Assembly: GCA_003427395.1 (NCBI GenBank)
Contig: BFEA01000404.1
Location: 532,199 to 572,057 of the forward strand
From: Chara braunii
Lineage: Eukaryota; Streptophyta; Charophyceae; Charales; Characeae
Length of the DNA stretch: 39,859 bases
Direction: 5' to 3'
Below, in pieces: positions 38,946-39,859 of this stretch; positions within the stretch are counted from its first letter, which is position 1; each line of letters opens with the position of its first letter. A model generated the notes under the pieces. It had not been told where the DNA came from, searched no databases, and was given only the letters and a program-made list of their open reading frames with translations. Both the position numbers and the translations under genes were made by a program.

Positions 38946-39859
38946 AATCAAGATACCACATCACCTTCCTTTTTTTCATCCATACTCGAGACTACATGCA
39001 CAAAGGTCTCAATCATAGATAGAGTTTACGTCAACGACCACTTAGCTTTCACTTCCCCCCTTTCCCCTTTGTCGCCCGGCATACTCCGGGTCAGTCCAGC
39101 TCAAGACATCCCAAGGCTACTCACCTGCATAATCAATCACAATGCAAAGCACATACAACCCCATTTGGAGTCAACACATAGCCCCTCCCGCATGCCTAGT
39201 TTTCCTTGTCCTTGGGTTTTTTTCTCTTTCCCTTTCCTTCGCTCATTCGAAACCATCCTCTTTTATTAGTCATGCAGTCGAGGTTCCGGTTGAGTCAATT
39301 GACCTTGCTTTTAATCAACAACTCTCTCTTAGTCCTCTTTGGACTAGTCCACTTCCAATTTCTCAAGTGTTTTGCGCTCACAATCCTCTCAGATCCTCAA
39401 GTGCTTTCCTTTTCCTTCTTGGTGGCACAAGGGACCAACAACCCTCCACTTGCCCTCTTTCTCCACCAAGTGGGATCAATTTTTTTTCACCATTTGTTCC
39501 CTGACAATGTAACAAGTGAGTGAGGGAAGGGTTAGTTGCATGCCAAGAAGAAAAAAAGGGAGAGGCGGTTAACGGAGACCCAAAATTTCTGCGTTTTTTT
39601 AATGTTATTTATAAGAAAACCAGAAACTCTTTCTAACCAAAAATTGCATCATTCCATAGAGTGCACACCATCTTAACAAATCATTAGAAAAAAAACGAAA
39701 AACTAAAATAAAAACAGGGTGAAACAGTAAGGCAAAAGTGCACTTGAATGACATTTTGGATTCAGTGAATTTTCAGAATTTTCAGCGTTTTTGGAAATGG
39801 TCTTATCAGAGGAAATTCCAATGCTCCAAATGAGACCAAATTTGGTACACAACAACCTT
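38946..39859. other. No gene recognised
   Basis: Mixed-composition DNA up to about 39530, then A/T-rich to the window edge. Plus-strand frames of up to 120 codons (39142-39504) are Ser/Pro/Phe-rich and carry no motif I know. A TTATAAATAA sequence on the minus strand (about 39617-39608) could be a TATA box for the degraded frame at 38945-37770, but this is unsupported by anything else. Confidence 0.3.

Noticed and set aside
39142-39504. 120-codon plus-strand frame with a hydrophobic N-terminus as a secreted protein
   Set aside because: No known domain, pyrimidine-rich composition, overlapping frames in other phases, and no support for the start; it is probably chance.

Overview
This window looks like repeat-rich nuclear DNA of a eukaryote. 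I found no intact host gene, no rRNA operon, no CRISPR array and no prokaryotic operon. Almost everything recognisable is retrotransposon debris, with A- or T-runs at element ends, simple repeats and one assembly gap (95 N). The dominant element is an L1-type LINE with a CCHC-bearing ORF1, an APE-like endonuclease, a reverse transcriptase (RT) and a plant-type C-terminal zinc finger (zf-RVT). That domain set, a charged gag-like remnant at the right end and the large repeat load would fit a streptophyte plant or alga. This is inference, and I cannot name the species.

Layout. LINE A (minus, 1-2590) is a 5'-truncated 3' half. A simple-repeat zone and two old LINE-type 3' ends follow (2590-4470). 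A polyadenylated composite retroposon with three tRNA-like modules in tandem lies at 4471-5784. LINE B (plus, 5785-13878) is nearly full length but heavily mutated. Just downstream is a 461-bp polyadenylated element (13902-14362) flanked by a perfect 16-bp target-site duplication. A second composite tRNA-like retroposon (minus, 15897-17097) has a 15/16 target-site duplication. LINE C (plus, 18700-20086) is a 3' fragment with an internal deletion. 20087-24024 holds short 3'-end relics, a 94-bp tandem duplication, a third partial composite copy and the N gap. LINE D (minus, about 32380 to 24025) is the best preserved full-length copy. A polypurine minisatellite (about 32400-33530) separates it from LINE E (plus, about 33950-37096), a head-to-head copy that keeps only its leader and most of ORF1. 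LINE E ends beside a 30-bp palindrome. From there to the right edge I see a degraded charged reading frame on the minus strand and otherwise nothing recognisable.

Comparing the LINE copies shows three things. First, their 3' UTRs share a series of up to three hairpins. The stem sequences change between copies while pairing and loop motifs (AATAGA; TGCTNNTAYCA) are kept, which suggests a selected RNA signal for the element's own RT; short relics in the window carry pieces of the same module. Second, the pol protein carries a conserved segment of about 100 residues, resembling a small beta-barrel, between the RT and the zf-RVT finger. ORF1 carries an unusual conserved C-terminal domain after a Q-rich linker. 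Third, most in-frame stops fall at conserved Trp, Gln or Arg codons, as expected from cytosine deamination. Together this is a community of dead or dying autonomous LINEs and the non-autonomous elements that probably used LINE machinery.
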